64,000 bases of DNA from Anas platyrhynchos (taxonomy: Eukaryota > Chordata > Aves > Anseriformes > Anatidae): assembly GCF_047663525.1 (NCBI RefSeq), contig NC_092587.1, positions 36,509,001-36,573,000 of the forward strand, in the 5' to 3' direction. Below, piece after piece: positions 62,701-64,000 of this stretch (position 1 is its first letter; every line of letters starts with the position of its first letter). Position numbers and translations under genes: made by a program. The notes beneath the pieces are model-generated. The model worked only from the letters and a program-made list of their open reading frames with translations, was not told the DNA's origin and searched no databases.

Positions 62701-64000
62701 CTTCATTTGCCACTAATGCAGCTGATCTGGAGGGTATAAGGTTGTAGGCAATTCATGCAACACCTAGATCTTCCTATGTATTATATGCCCTTTGATCAAA
62801 ACTGTTTGGAAGTTTTGACCTCAATAGCAAAATCTCAATTGTAGATGATTTGTTAGACTTTTAAATTTGCATTAGGAGCCTAAGGGGAAAGGAAAGCTGA
62901 AATGGAAATTTAATTCATATTTCATAAGCAATTAAATAGTTACAAATTTTAAGCAGAGGCTTACAGGTTTTGAGCTAGTTTCTGTGCCTCTCCTCCCTCT
63001 CAATTCTAGAGGAAAAATGTTTAATTTAAATTTATATGTCTTGCATAGATTAGATATTGAGAAATTTTAACCAATGGTAATGTTAGGTTAATGCCTACTT
63101 GCAGCAATAATATTGAAAAATTATCTTATGTCTTGAGCATATTTTTGCTCTCAGAGGAATGCTTGGTCTCTGCAACTTTTAAAAATGGTCTGTTACGATT
63201 TTAAGAAAAACATTAATCTATATGCTTACCTAAGTAGATAAAATCAAATAAAGGCATTAACTCAATTTGGGTAGCGATATGGTGTTCAGCTAAATTAAAT
63301 GCTGCTGATTAAACCATCTAGGATAAATGTTTTAAGAGATCTGTACGACACGTCTCAATCCTAGCTTCCTCAGGACAAAAGTAGTTAAAATAATTGTTTG
63401 ATGAATACAATGCAGTGAAGTTAAGGAATAGCGGTGATGAATTCAGGTTAACTTGCTGCAAGGTTTGCAGCATTAAGTAAAATAATTCTCAGGGCTGTTA
63501 CCCTTCTGACAAGTACGCATCTGAGAAGGACAAGCTGGTAACATAACTTACTCATCTGTGTTTATAGCCTGAGGAGTTTTATCCAGTCTTACTCTCGCTT
63601 ACCATATACATCTAGACCAGCAATTTATGCATTTCGGTTTTTATGCGTGGCTTTTCCTTCAATGAAATATTGCTACAATGAGAGCTACAATGAAATATTG
63701 TAGCTCTCTCCCAATCAGGTTATGAAAGACAGTGGAACATCTTCCTTGGTTGGCCCATCCCACTGTAATCAAACTAAGGTATGAATTCTGATCTGTAGGG
63801 CACGTAGGTCCTGACTCAACACATGAGCAAAATCATTGCACTGAGGTAGTAAATAAGCACCTGCACTGTCCTGCTGAAGGCACTACGAAAACTCAGCAGT
63901 GTACAGTTGTGGACATGCTTGAATTTCTCACTGAAGTAAGTCTTAGGCAAGCTCTATCTGAGTTTGTATTTCAAGGACTGCTTATACCATCACAGTTTTC
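59774..64000 (-). other. GRIP1 intron (cut by the window edge)
   Basis: No further GRIP1 exon was recognised; in particular, nothing encodes the expected segment ending SPTPVELHK. It contains one ancient LINE fragment near 62040-62245 and a 33-codon exon-like block at 60987-61085 that does not match GRIP1 (see rejected items). Confidence 0.75.
62040..62245 (-). repeat. Ancient CR1/L3-type LINE fragment
   Basis: It reads AAAATCTCCACTGATGGAAA, then CCCCACAG, TTCCAGTGCTTCAGC and CTAAATCACCCTTGCTGAGA. This is the antisense form of an old amniote CR1/L3-type LINE, widespread in reptiles. It is heavily diverged. Confidence 0.65.

Overview
The window is avian nuclear DNA. It has CR1 retrotransposon 3' ends, a solo-type endogenous retrovirus LTR, moderately AT-rich non-coding sequence with long simple repeats, and vertebrate split genes with GT-AG introns. 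The three live genes are TMBIM4 (minus strand, first two coding exons), HELB (plus strand, complete in 13 coding exons) and GRIP1 (minus strand, last two coding exons). This is the gene order of human 12q14.3 (TMBIM4 - IRAK3 - HELB - GRIP1), so the block is conserved synteny. I cannot name the species from the sequence alone.

Layout. At 1-3150 lies the 5' end of TMBIM4 with its CpG-island promoter. From about 3.2 to 42.5 kb there is a 39-kb stretch with no intact gene. It holds CR1 fragments, an LTR, microsatellites and, at 14.0-18.7 kb on the plus strand, four short blocks that read as consecutive exons of IRAK3 (IRAK-M). They carry frameshifts and a stop codon, so I read them as the relic of the gene expected between TMBIM4 and HELB. 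A separate decayed coding-like stretch that I could not name lies on the minus strand at 19.4-19.8 kb. HELB runs from 42.6 to 55.9 kb and its 3' UTR ends near 56.6 kb. GRIP1 runs from about 56.8 kb beyond the right edge, tail to tail with HELB.

The genes do not form an operon-like unit. TMBIM4 encodes a Golgi Bax-inhibitor family membrane protein, HELB an RPA-binding 5'-3' DNA helicase that limits DNA-end resection, and GRIP1 a multi-PDZ scaffold for AMPA receptors and other cargo. The most notable observation is the apparent loss of IRAK3, a brake on Toll-like and IL-1 receptor signalling, with its remains still in the ancestral position.

Exon boundaries were set by hand from splice consensus, reading-phase continuity and remembered family sequences. 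No alignment or expression data were available.
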